Source of the DNA: Bradyrhizobium sp.
Lineage (GTDB): Bacteria; Pseudomonadota; Alphaproteobacteria; Rhizobiales; Xanthobacteraceae
DNA length: 6,395 nucleotides
Assembly (NCBI GenBank): GCA_028290165.1
Contig: JAQGKJ010000206.1
Coordinates: forward strand, 1-6,395
Direction of reading: 5' to 3'
Every line of letters begins with the position of its first letter. Within the stretch, counting starts at the first letter, position 1. The position numbers and the translations under genes were made by a program. Of the stretch, positions 1 through 6,046 are shown piece by piece. Below the pieces are notes generated by a model. That model was not told where the DNA came from. It made no database searches and saw nothing but the letters and a program-made list of their open reading frames with translations.

Positions 1-663
1 ATCAGGCTTCGTGGTAGGGCTCGTCATGGCGTGGTCTCCAGTCCGACGCTTCAACGCCGGATGATTCGAGGTTGATCACCCCGGAGACTACGCCACACTC
101 AATTCCTACCAACCCCGCGACGGCACCTCGGGGCGTCTCCTTTCCTTCTGATGAGAAAGACTCGCGCGCCTTTGCCAAAATTCCCGACGCGGTCACTTTT
201 GAACGCCGGTCGTTACCTGGCGCCGCGAAAAAATGCGCCCCAGCTTCGGGAGAAAAGCTGGGGCGAGGTGCAACATACGGGGACCTGGGCCTGATCGAAA
301 CGACCGATAAGCACTGCGTTCGATGGCGCTTCGGAGCTCGCAACCAATGCCACGGGTAGCGCCACCATATTGCAGACTCGAGGCAGGCGCGTTTTATTCC
401 CGCCTTCTTACTCTCCCGTTGGCCCACGTCGCCTGCTTCGGGTAGCGCCCCACCTCAGAATTGGAATTGCTGGATCGACGCGCTGTTGTCGCATCGATGT
501 GAACGGCAGTGTCGGAATAAATCAATCGTGGCTCCAGTCTGCTGATTGAGAGCAGCATCTGTGCAGGTCGTCGCGCGAGGACGTTTGTCGACGTCATGCC
601 GGTCCCTGCTCTGCGCGCAAGAAATCGATTCGGTTTTCCCCTACCTGAAGAAAGGATACGACC
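1..663. other. Left-end region without a convincing gene
   Basis: Open frames exist here on both strands, but none has a good ribosome-binding site, a recognisable motif or a protein-like composition; they are rich in Arg, Ser and Pro, as expected of chance frames in GC-rich DNA. The one clear element is the leftward intrinsic terminator at 228-265. An 11-base direct repeat, CGGGTAGCGCC, occurs at 353-363 and 439-449 and has no evident meaning. The last bases before 664 contain the ribosome-binding site of the next gene. A minus-strand frame ends with a stop at 2-4, so the 3' end of a leftward gene near the edge cannot be excluded. Confidence 0.5.
228..265 (-). terminator. Rho-independent terminator, leftward transcript
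   Basis: A perfect 11-base inverted repeat (CGCCCCAGCTT at 236-246 and its complement at 255-265) encloses an 8-base loop. On the minus strand the stem is followed at once by CATTTTTT (the A run at 228-233 on the plus strand). A GC-rich stem followed by a U run is the standard intrinsic terminator layout. On the plus strand no T run follows, so it works leftward only. The gene or RNA it ends is not evident: no convincing leftward gene lies between 266 and about 1180. Confidence 0.75.
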
Positions 664-1117
664 ATGGCCCATCAAATCGACGCCACGACGATCAGCCACT
701 CCAGCGTAGGCAGGTTTGCTCAAGCCATGGAAAGAGCTGGCTTCGCGATCATGGGCGCCTTATGCGGACTTTTCGTCGCAGCACAGGTAGCCAAAGCCGA
801 CATCGAGGCGATCAATTCGCTCGGAGTTCTCCGTGGTGCTGTATGGCTCCGTCGGCTTCTATTTCGGAACCAACGTTGCTTCGCTGTCTTCATCGGGCCG
901 CCCTTTTTACAACGCCGGCTCGAATCCGAGGACCAACCCGGTCGCGCTGGCCGGCGCCATCGGCACTTTCCTTGCCGCCATCGCAGCGCTGGCGTCGGTT
1001 TACATGATCATCTTCGACGAGATCCCGCCCGTCATCTGGAATATCGGGATCGGTTTCGGGTGGATGCTCGCCGTTCTGATGCAGCTTGCCGCTGGTCTAG
1101 CGGCGCGGCTCGGGTAG
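664..1117 (+). pseudogene. Small multi-spanning membrane protein, frameshifted
   Basis: The reading frame opens at ATG 664, preceded by a GAAAGGA-type ribosome-binding site at about 650-656, and runs well until about residue 53. The sensible continuation then lies in the next frame, from about 824 to the TAG at 1115-1117. Dropping one G from the GG at 823-824 joins the halves into a protein of about 150 residues reading ...NSL-EFSVVLYGSVGFYFG.... The joined product has four likely membrane helices, at about residues 25-43, 55-73, 93-117 and 124-147, so it would sit in the inner membrane. I recognise no named family. Uncorrected, the first frame runs to 1266 as a soluble Arg-rich tail, which argues that the break is real damage or a sequencing error, not a normal gene end. 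The second half could be translated alone from GTG 833, but I see no good ribosome-binding site for it. Confidence 0.6.
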
Positions 1118-1183
1118 TTCACGAGCACACGCGCCCGTCGTCCTTCGAACGGCTGTGCCCGGCCATGACGGAAAGAATACGCT

Positions 1184-2068
1184 CTAATTGCGCGGGGCAA
1201 TGGAGGCACTGCTGCGCCTCACCGGGAACAGATCGTCGAACCGCACCGAATATCCGATGCCGATGATGTAACTGGGCGCGTTGTGGTTGAGCCCCACGGC
1301 GACGTGAAAGTCCACCTGCTGATTTGGCGTGAGGCGATAGAGTCCGCCCGAATTCATGAGTTGGGCGGGACTGCCATTGACCGGGTAATCACCCACATAC
1401 TCCACAAACAAGCTCGCTCGCTCCGTCACCTTCTTTTCGATCACGAAGGTGGTTTCCGTGATCTGCTTGCTGGCTGGGTCCGAGGGACGAATGAACTCGG
1501 TGAGCATTCCGCTCAATCCCCAGCCGTCGCGCAATTCCCACGACCACGGGAATTGCAGATAGGGCTGCGCACCGCGGCCGGCGATCGCGGCTGAACCGGT
1601 CGGCAACGCCACGCCAAACACCGCGGAGAGGTCGACCTTCCCCGGGATCGGACTGATCTGCCACTTGAGCGCCGGCGCGACATCGGTAAACCCGGAACCT
1701 TCGGGACCGCGCACATTTGCAAAATATGTCGGCACGTCCAAGAGAATCTCGAGACAGTTTGCGATGCCGGCGCGCAGCCGCGTGTTGGTGCCGTCCACAA
1801 ATCGGCTGCCGTCTCGCGCACTGCCATTGATGCCGTTCTCGATCTGAAAACTGCCCGCGGGCACAACAAGGCTGGAGTTCGTGACGTCGGGCCGATCGGT
1901 GCTGATTTCGTCCCTGGTAGTTGGACAGCTGTCGGCCCTGGCGGCGAAGGTACTGTGACAGGCGAGCAAGGCCAGCAGGACTGTTATAAGTTTGCCAACA
2001 CGCAGGGGCGCGCCCGCGAACACAAAAGCGGCTGGCGCAATCGTCGAAACGGAATTCTCCTCCTGCAT
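1184..2068 (-). CDS. Outer-membrane MetA-pathway/transporter-like protein
   Basis: A 294-residue exported protein resembling the 'MetA pathway of phenol degradation' family (Phenol_MetA_deg), predicted outer-membrane beta-barrels often annotated simply as transporter. The family-like stretch near the mature N terminus is visible at residues 57-79: TDRPDVTNSS, then VVPAGSFQIENG. The rest alternates short amphipathic strands with Gly and aromatic residues, ending with the strand IIGIGYSVRF and a 19-residue polar tail. The export signal has a hydrophobic core at about 27-36 and a probable signal peptidase I site after ARA (43-45). LLALLAC (31-37) also loosely fits a lipobox, so a lipoprotein is the alternative. 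ATG 2068 is chosen because AGGAG lies five bases upstream; the n-region is then unusually long, about 26 residues. Cargo is unknown. The gene stands alone, 272 bases downstream of the next leftward gene. Confidence 0.75.
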   Translation of the reverse strand: MQEENSVSTIAPAAFVFAGAPLRVGKLITVLLALLACHSTFAARADSCPTTRDEISTDRPDVTNSSLVVPAGSFQIENGINGSARDGSRFVDGTNTRLRAGIANCLEILLDVPTYFANVRGPEGSGFTDVAPALKWQISPIPGKVDLSAVFGVALPTGSAAIAGRGAQPYLQFPWSWELRDGWGLSGMLTEFIRPSDPASKQITETTFVIEKKVTERASLFVEYVGDYPVNGSPAQLMNSGGLYRLTPNQQVDFHVAVGLNHNAPSYIIGIGYSVRFDDLFPVRRSSASIAPRN

Positions 2069-2340
2069 TCAATCTCCTGCGGCCTGACGCAAACCGCGAG
2101 ACGGTATCTCGCCAGGCCGTAAATCCCCAAACCGCGGAGAACGCCGAAAAGGGAGGCCCGATGGCCGCCCCTTCGACTTGCCCAAAATAATGATATGCCG
2201 CCAATAGCTCTTTGCTCAAGCCCCTACTGGATGGACCTCACGCATGCCCTTTGATAGCGAGACTCGCGTTCGCGTTTCAATATTCCCGATTGAGCAACAT
2301 ATTTCAAATTTTCAGCCTCAAACCCGGCGGCGGCGCCGCT
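2069..2340. other. Intergenic region between two leftward genes
   Basis: These 272 bases hold the ribosome-binding site of the barrel gene (AGGAG just right of 2068). On the minus strand, just after the stop of the upstream gene, there is a GC-rich self-complementary run (GCGGCGCCGC, about 2329-2338). It has no following T run, so I do not call it a terminator. The region around 2281-2315 is AT-rich and may hold the barrel gene's promoter, but no -35/-10 pair is clear. The long frame crossing this stretch antisense to the window is a shadow of the barrel gene. Confidence 0.4.
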
Positions 2341-2805
2341 TCAATGCGAAGCGGCCCGCGAATCCAGATGGCACGGGCGATACATCGCCGCGAGCTCGCG
2401 GCCGCCCAGGAAGATCATCTGCGGGGTGAGCCCTCCCCGTTGGTCGATCCAGTGCCGCACCTCAAATGGATACATGGAATAAAGGGTGCGGGTAGCCTCG
2501 GGATTGATGATCCTGCGGCCGTTCGAACCGGGATCCCACGCGGCGTGAAAGCCGAGCCTGGCGCGGGGGGTCACGCATATCTTGTCATGAGGAACCGTGC
2601 CGAGAACGATGGTGCAGGCGGAGACGCAAGACCCATCGATGATCACCATCTCGCCTGAGCTGCGTACGACCTTATATTTATCGACATAGGTTTCGATCCG
2701 GCCGCCGGGGTCCTGGACAATTCGAACCGCCGCGCTGCTCGCTCCAACTCCCGCGAGCAGGATAACCGCGGAGAATAACACCGCTGTCAGGTTTTTCATT
2801 ACCAT
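2341..2805 (-). CDS. Periplasmic protein with ClpP/crotonase-like Ser-His layout
   Basis: A 154-residue secreted protein. Residues 1-26 form a signal peptide (MKN, hydrophobic stretch LTAVLFSAVILLAGV, then ASSAA). The mature part has GGRIETYVDKY (34-44), VIIDGSCVSACTIVLG (54-69) and PRARLGFHAAW (80-90). The region resembles the Ser-containing turn and following His of ClpP-fold peptidases: Ser62 and His87 are 25 residues apart, as are the catalytic Ser and His of E. coli ClpP, and the Pro and Arg between them also align. I cannot assign a third catalytic residue; Asp121 and Glu137 are candidates. Cys60, Cys64, Cys77 and Cys145 could form disulfides in the periplasm. It is likely one of the small 'predicted periplasmic protein' relatives of the ClpP superfamily; peptidase activity is inference. 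ATG 2805 has GGAGGAGG five bases upstream; a second ATG two codons later is the alternative. Confidence 0.7.
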   Translation of the reverse strand: MVMKNLTAVLFSAVILLAGVGASSAAVRIVQDPGGRIETYVDKYKVVRSSGEMVIIDGSCVSACTIVLGTVPHDKICVTPRARLGFHAAWDPGSNGRRIINPEATRTLYSMYPFEVRHWIDQRGGLTPQMIFLGGRELAAMYRPCHLDSRAASH

Positions 2806-3240
2806 CCCGGCCTCCTCCGAAACCGCCGCCTTTGATGCCTGCTCAAAGACACCAGCATTTATTTTATTGCAGACAAGGCCGGCATTGCGGCGAAATTCCC
2901 GTTTAGGAATGTATATTGTTTATGGCAACAATATTTCGCCGGCCCGACCGACCCTGGTCTGGCGCGGGCGCGGCTACCCCAGCGCGGATCGTCGCAGCAG
3001 CACGCTCATCGGCCTCGAACGTCCGGCGCGGGGCGACACGCGATAGCTAGCCAGCAAGCAATTCCCTGTCCCGGCTTTATTTGGGAAATGACTCCATCCG
3101 CGATTGTGTCGTACCGTCCCGCGACGTCGGCCGCCCCTCAAAAGCGGCGGCCGGCAAATGTTCGCTGAGGAGCTTCGATGGATTAGGCCGGATCGATCTG
3201 CTCAGCTTGGTACGCCAATTCATGCCGGGGAAACAAAAGA
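2806..3240. other. Divergent intergenic region with dyads, no clear gene
   Basis: This region separates the leftward periplasmic-protein gene from the rightward VOC gene and should hold both promoters. On the minus strand TAAAAT (in the AT-rich stretch near 2859-2870) could be a -10 for the leftward gene, but no good -35 sits at 17 bases. A nested dyad cluster lies at 2888-2941. A GC-rich hairpin with 8-base arms (CGGCCGCC at 3128-3135, GGCGGCCG at 3146-3153) has no T run. A GAGGAG-preceded ATG at 3178 is closed after two codons by TAG, in frame with the VOC gene. Short frames from ATG 2922 (42 codons) and from the ATG near 3088 (26 codons) lack convincing support. Confidence 0.5.
2888..2941. 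promoter_or_regulatory. Nested inverted repeats, possible operator
   Basis: There are three symmetries in 54 bases. The first is ATATTGTT (2913-2920) with its exact complement AACAATAT (2927-2934), six bases apart, shaped like a dimeric-regulator operator. The second is CGGCGAAAT (2888-2896) with ATTTCGCCG (2933-2941), which encloses the first. The third is ATTCC (2895-2899) with GGAAT (2906-2910). The block is AT-rich against GC-rich surroundings. It sits 83-136 bases upstream of the leftward periplasmic-protein gene, so it could control that gene; nothing shows which protein binds. Confidence 0.45.
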
Positions 3241-4098
3241 GTGGCACTCAAGAATGTCATCGGAATAGATCACGCCGTCATCGTGGTCAGAGATCTCGAC
3301 AGGGCCGCCGAAAACTGGAAGCGGCTCGGCTTTACGGTGTCGCCGCGCGGCACGCACAGCGCCAAGATGGGATCGGGCAATTACACCATCATGCTCGACC
3401 CCGACTACATGGAATTGCTCGGCGTTCTCGTTGAAACAGACCACAATGCTCCCTCGCGCGCATTCCTTGCAGGACGCGGCGAAGGCATCGAACGCGTCGC
3501 CTTCACGGCGGTCGATTCGGCCGCCGGCGCCGAGGAAATTCGCACCCACGGCTTCGAGCCGGTTGGCCCGATCGATTTCGAGCGGCCGGTGACGATGCCG
3601 GATGGCAGCCTGTCGGCGGCCAAGTTCACGGTCTTTCAATGGCCAATTGCGGAAGCACCGGGAGGCTTGCGCATCTTTGCCTGTCAGCACAAGACGCGGG
3701 AGACGGTGTGGATTCCGGAATTGATGAAACACGCCAATGGCGCAAAACGTTTGAGGCAAGCGCTGGTCGTCTCACCGGAGCCCGCAAAGGATGCCGCGCA
3801 TCTCGCGTGCATGATCGATCGAGAGGTCAGGACGGAATCTGATGGCGCCGTCGCGGTAACCTCCGGCTCGGACCGCGCCGGTTTCGTGTTTCTGACCAAA
3901 GACCAGCTGAGCCGGCGATATCCTGAGGTCTCGCTGGCGGGATTGCCGGAGCGCGGCGGCGCGGGCCTCGTGATTGCGACCTCCGACCTCGCCGCCGCGG
4001 AGAAAGCTGTCGGCAGCTCCGGCGTCCGCAGCGGCGGCGCGGTGTGCGTCACCCCTGCCGCAGCCAACGGCACGCTGCTGGCCTTCGTCAGGGCATAA
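3241..4098 (+). CDS. VOC-family (glyoxalase-like) protein
   Basis: A 285-residue protein opening with the typical VOC beta-strand (residues 5-20, NVIGIDHAVIVVRDLD), then AAENWKRLGF. RGTHSAKMGSGNYTIML and YMELLGV (36-62) follow, the pattern of glyoxalase_3-like proteins. His11 and Glu58 are in positions where VOC proteins bind metal; His39 and Asn47 are further likely site residues. VWIPE...HANGAKRL at about 159-172 links to a second, more divergent alpha/beta half that ends with strand LLAFVRA, so one chain probably makes a two-module VOC unit. VOC enzymes carry out isomerase, dioxygenase or resistance reactions on small molecules; the substrate here is not visible. GTG 3241 fits the family start and has a moderate GGGGA site nine bases upstream; in-frame extension is limited by a TAG at 3184. 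It ends nine bases before the convergent oxidoreductase remnant. Confidence 0.85.
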   Translation: MALKNVIGIDHAVIVVRDLDRAAENWKRLGFTVSPRGTHSAKMGSGNYTIMLDPDYMELLGVLVETDHNAPSRAFLAGRGEGIERVAFTAVDSAAGAEEIRTHGFEPVGPIDFERPVTMPDGSLSAAKFTVFQWPIAEAPGGLRIFACQHKTRETVWIPELMKHANGAKRLRQALVVSPEPAKDAAHLACMIDREVRTESDGAVAVTSGSDRAGFVFLTKDQLSRRYPEVSLAGLPERGGAGLVIATSDLAAAEKAVGSSGVRSGGAVCVTPAAANGTLLAFVRA

Positions 4099-4107
4099 AG
4101 ACATAAG

Positions 4108-4480
4108 CTAAAGGCCCACACGATCGCGAATTCGGCCATAGAGCACGACGCTCTTCACCGCCACGGGCCACAATGCATGGAAGCGAATTGGCTTCAACGT
4201 CGTGATCGGCATGTCGATCTCACCCGCCTCGCTTTCGATGAGCCTTCGCGCCAATTGCGGTCCCATCGCGGTCGCGAGCGCGACACCGCGGCCGTTGCAA
4301 CCAAGATAGACCAACGCTCCGGGTGCCGGTTCGTGCACATGCGGGTAATGATCGGCGGTCATGGCCAGCCGACTGTTCCAGCCATGGGTCCAACGCACGC
4401 CTCGAAGCGCCGGCCAAAGCCTGTTGGCGTAGCGCATGAGATAGGCGACCGCGGCCGTCGTTCATGCAGAAGAGACCGCC
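4108..4480 (-). pseudogene. C-terminal remnant of a DAO-type FAD oxidoreductase
   Basis: Residues read from 4461 to the TAG at 4108-4110 match the C-terminal end of D-amino-acid-oxidase-fold (DAO) FAD enzymes, such as glycine oxidase or gamma-glutamylputrescine oxidase relatives. The visible elements are AYLMRYANRLWPALRGV, GWNSRLAMTADHYPHV, and VYLGCNGRGVALATAMGPQLARRLI, which is the FAD-binding C-terminal signature. The enzyme is normally about 400 residues, with an N-terminal GxGxxG dinucleotide-binding motif. That motif and most of the protein are missing. Going upstream, the frame meets TGA at 4462-4464; a short family-like piece (GGLFCMNDGRG) sits in another frame at about 4448-4480, so there was both a large 5' loss and local damage. 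An ATG at 4435-4437 could start a 109-residue product, but it would lack the FAD domain. Confidence 0.7.
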
Positions 4481-4539
4481 ACCTCTCGGGAGTCCAGGGT
4501 TTGACCAAAGCCGAAGCGACTTGCGCTCCCTGAGCGATA

Positions 4540-5343
4540 TCATATGGCTTTGTAGCGCGCGGCCGGCTTGTTGGTCTGGGTGGCGGCGAACAGCGTCAAA
4601 CGGGCGGCGTCGTACCTGTCCCAAAGGCTCGCGTCCGCCACCGTGGGCCATGTGATGGCTTCACCCTTGTCGAGGCCGGCGAGGGCGGCGCCCACCAGAT
4701 TCTCCGCCGACATCACGGTGTCCTGGTCCAAGGCCGATAGCGGAAGGCCAGATGCATCCCAAATTTCGGTTGCTGTCGAGGCGGGAAGGACCACCTGGAC
4801 TTTTACGCCAGTCCCGACCAGTTCGTCCTGAAGGCCTCGGCTGAAGTTCAGCACAAAGGCCTTGGTGCCACTGTACACGGAGCTGATCGGGAGCGAGTGG
4901 ATGGCTAACACGGAGGCAATGTTGACGATCACTCCGTCATTTCTCGACAGCAGCGCGGGAAGAACAGCATGAGTGAGGCGCGTCACCGAAGTGATATTCA
5001 GCGCTATCTGGGCCAGGGATTGTTGCACGGGCGCCTGCGCAATCGGCGCAAGCCTAGCAAGTCCGGCATTGTTTACGAGGATGCGCACCGCCGGATTCGT
5101 TGCGAGGACCTTTTCGACACGGACAAGGTCAGATTCCTGCGCGAGGTCAGCGGCGATCACCTCGACGTTGGCGCCAGCATAGGTCTTCAAAATCTTTTTC
5201 GAGAGGGCCTCTAAGCGGTCGGCGCGTCGCGCCACGAGGATGAGATCGTAGCCCCGAGCGGCGAGGCGGTCGGCATAAACGGCGCCGATACCTGAGGATG
5301 CTCCGGTAACGACCGCGATTTTCTTCAAAGTGGCCACAGACAT
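4540..5343 (-). CDS. Short-chain dehydrogenase/reductase (classical SDR)
   Basis: A 267-residue cytosolic NAD(P)-dependent oxidoreductase with all the expected SDR elements: TGASSGIG (13-20) for cofactor binding, ARR (38-40) after the second strand, suggesting NADPH preference, ADL (65-67), NNAG (91-94), and the catalytic tetrad Asn116, Ser144, Tyr157 and Lys161 (YSGTK). The length is normal for classical SDRs. The substrate is unknown. Start ATG 5343 is chosen because GGAGAG lies six bases upstream and the Rossmann fold follows within eight residues; a longer frame from 5415 would translate through the promoter and operator region. It is transcribed divergently from the marR gene, with a promoter whose -10 overlaps an operator-like palindrome, so repression by the neighbouring MarR protein and release by a small molecule is the likely control. 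No convincing terminator follows its stop. Confidence 0.92.
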   Translation of the reverse strand: MSVATLKKIAVVTGASSGIGAVYADRLAARGYDLILVARRADRLEALSKKILKTYAGANVEVIAADLAQESDLVRVEKVLATNPAVRILVNNAGLARLAPIAQAPVQQSLAQIALNITSVTRLTHAVLPALLSRNDGVIVNIASVLAIHSLPISSVYSGTKAFVLNFSRGLQDELVGTGVKVQVVLPASTATEIWDASGLPLSALDQDTVMSAENLVGAALAGLDKGEAITWPTVADASLWDRYDAARLTLFAATQTNKPAARYKAI

Positions 5344-5356
5344 GAGGTTCTCTCCA

Positions 5357-5376
5357 TTGGTTGAGCCCTCAACTAT
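5357..5376. promoter_or_regulatory. Operator-like site 1 (SDR side)
   Basis: A perfect 6-2-6 palindrome, GTTGAG-CC-CTCAAC (5360-5373), lies in a wider site whose right arm is CTCAACTAT (5368-5376). The left arm TTGGTTGAG matches the mirror of the right arm at seven of nine positions. The site covers the predicted -10 and transcription start of the SDR promoter and lies just upstream of the SDR ribosome-binding site. Size and placement suit a MarR dimer acting as repressor; the binding itself is inference. Confidence 0.6.
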
Positions 5377-5400
5377 GTGGGGAGCATAACCCCTTTTCAA
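5372..5400 (-). promoter_or_regulatory. Predicted promoter of the SDR gene
   Basis: On the minus strand, TTGAAA (5395-5400) as -35 is followed after 17 bases by CATAGT (5372-5377) as -10. They match the sigma-70 consensus at five and four of six positions. Transcription would start near 5365, giving a leader of about 22 bases. The -10 is inside operator-like site 1. Confidence 0.5.
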
Positions 5401-5422
5401 TGGTACAGTGCTCAACTATATT
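5394..5422 (+). promoter_or_regulatory. Predicted promoter of the marR gene
   Basis: TTTTCA (5394-5399) as -35 and TATATT (5417-5422) as -10 are 17 bases apart, matching consensus at four and five of six positions. Transcription would start near 5429. The -35 box occupies the same bases as the divergent SDR -35, so the two promoters overlap face to face. Operator-like site 2 covers the spacer and the -10, which suggests autoregulation. Confidence 0.5.
5400..5419. promoter_or_regulatory. Operator-like site 2 (marR side)
   Basis: CTCAACTAT (5411-5419) repeats exactly the right arm of site 1. Its left arm, ATGGTACAG (5400-5408), matches the mirror of the right arm at six of nine positions, again with a two-base spacer. 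It lies 43 bases from site 1, close to four helical turns, so two dimers would bind the same face of the DNA. It is less symmetric than site 1 and may bind more weakly. Confidence 0.5.
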
Positions 5423-5492
5423 TTACGTGCATGGGAAAGAAGCGTGGTCCTCCAGCAGTTGACCTGGATGACAGGACATGGAGGCGGTCGCT

Positions 5493-5984
5493 GTGCCGGC
5501 CAAATTTTCTTGCACGAACAACGCGTTGCGCCGTGCGGCGCGTCGCCTCGGCCAATTGTATGATGAGGCGCTTGCCCCGATTGGACTAAAGGCCACGCAG
5601 GCCGGTGTGCTCGCCCAGATCGGCGAACTAGCCCGCGGTCAAGAAGGGCCGACGCTGCAGGATTTGGCGGAGCGGTTAGCAATTGGAATCTCGGCGCTAA
5701 CGCACGCGCTGCGGCCGCTCGTCAGGGACGGACTGGTTGAACTGCGGCAAGACCCCCAGGACGGGCGCACGAAGCGCGGTATTCTGACCCGCTTAGGCAA
5801 GGCCCGGCTCCGGGAGGCGTACCTGCTGTGGGCAGCGGCGAACCGCCGCGTGGAAACTGTTTTAGGGCCAGTCTCGGCCGAGAAGCTGCGAAGCTTGGCG
5901 GATCAAGTCGCCTCTCAGGAATTTCTCGCCGCCTATACCGCCCGCAAGAAGCTTGGAACCAATCCCGAGGTGACGTCCGAGTGA
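5493..5984 (+). CDS. MarR-family transcriptional regulator
   Basis: A 163-residue winged helix-turn-helix regulator. An N-terminal dimerisation helix (about 8-30, with LYDEALAPIGL) leads into the DNA-binding domain at about 52-103. LQDLAERLAIGISALTHALRPL provides the HTH, and the wing carries the family pattern DPQDGRTKRGILTRLG with the Asp-x-Arg salt-bridge residues near 90-92. C-terminal helices complete the dimer interface. Cys7 lies near the position of the redox cysteine of OhrR-type members, offset by about two residues, so oxidant sensing is possible but unproven. GTG 5493 is preferred because GGAGG lies eight bases upstream; ATG 5478 in the same frame adds five residues but has its AGGA almost touching the start codon. 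Divergent to the SDR gene and with paired operator-like sites between them, it most likely represses both genes until a ligand or oxidant binds. Confidence 0.88.
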   Translation: MPAKFSCTNNALRRAARRLGQLYDEALAPIGLKATQAGVLAQIGELARGQEGPTLQDLAERLAIGISALTHALRPLVRDGLVELRQDPQDGRTKRGILTRLGKARLREAYLLWAAANRRVETVLGPVSAEKLRSLADQVASQEFLAAYTARKKLGTNPEVTSE

Positions 5985-6046
5985 TCTTTTGTGTCGATAT
6001 CATGTAGAGTTGGACATCGAGACAAAGGAAACGCTGGCAGTCGCAG

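Noticed and set aside
72..359. Rightward 95-codon frame
   Set aside because: It has no ribosome-binding site or recognised motif, and it runs through the terminator hairpin.
2..427. Leftward 141-codon frame across the left end
   Set aside because: It contains the strong terminator in its middle, starts at GTG without a ribosome-binding site and has an Arg/Ser/Pro-rich, non-protein-like composition.
353..449. Direct repeat CGGGTAGCGCC, two copies 86 bases apart
   Set aside because: It has only two copies, short and without dyad or neighbouring gene logic; this may be chance in GC-rich DNA.
1389..2219. Long leftward frame of 276 codons overlapping the barrel gene
   Set aside because: It is a frame shadow of the 1184-2068 gene, very rich in Arg and Ala; the other frame has the signal peptide, family motif and ribosome-binding site.
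3128..3153. GC-rich hairpin upstream of the VOC gene as a terminator
   Set aside because: The arms are perfect (8 bases) but no T run follows on either strand; at most it is a structured leader.
3220..3759. Leftward 179-codon frame opposite the VOC gene
   Set aside because: It is antisense to a well-supported VOC gene; GC-rich codon bias creates such frames.
4524..4536. Hairpin CGCTC-CCT-GAGCG just after the SDR stop as a terminator
   Set aside because: It has a stem of only five bases with a three-base loop and no T run downstream.
5343..5415. 24-residue N-terminal extension of the SDR protein
   Set aside because: It would translate through the predicted promoter and operator; ATG 5343 has a good ribosome-binding site and fits the family start.
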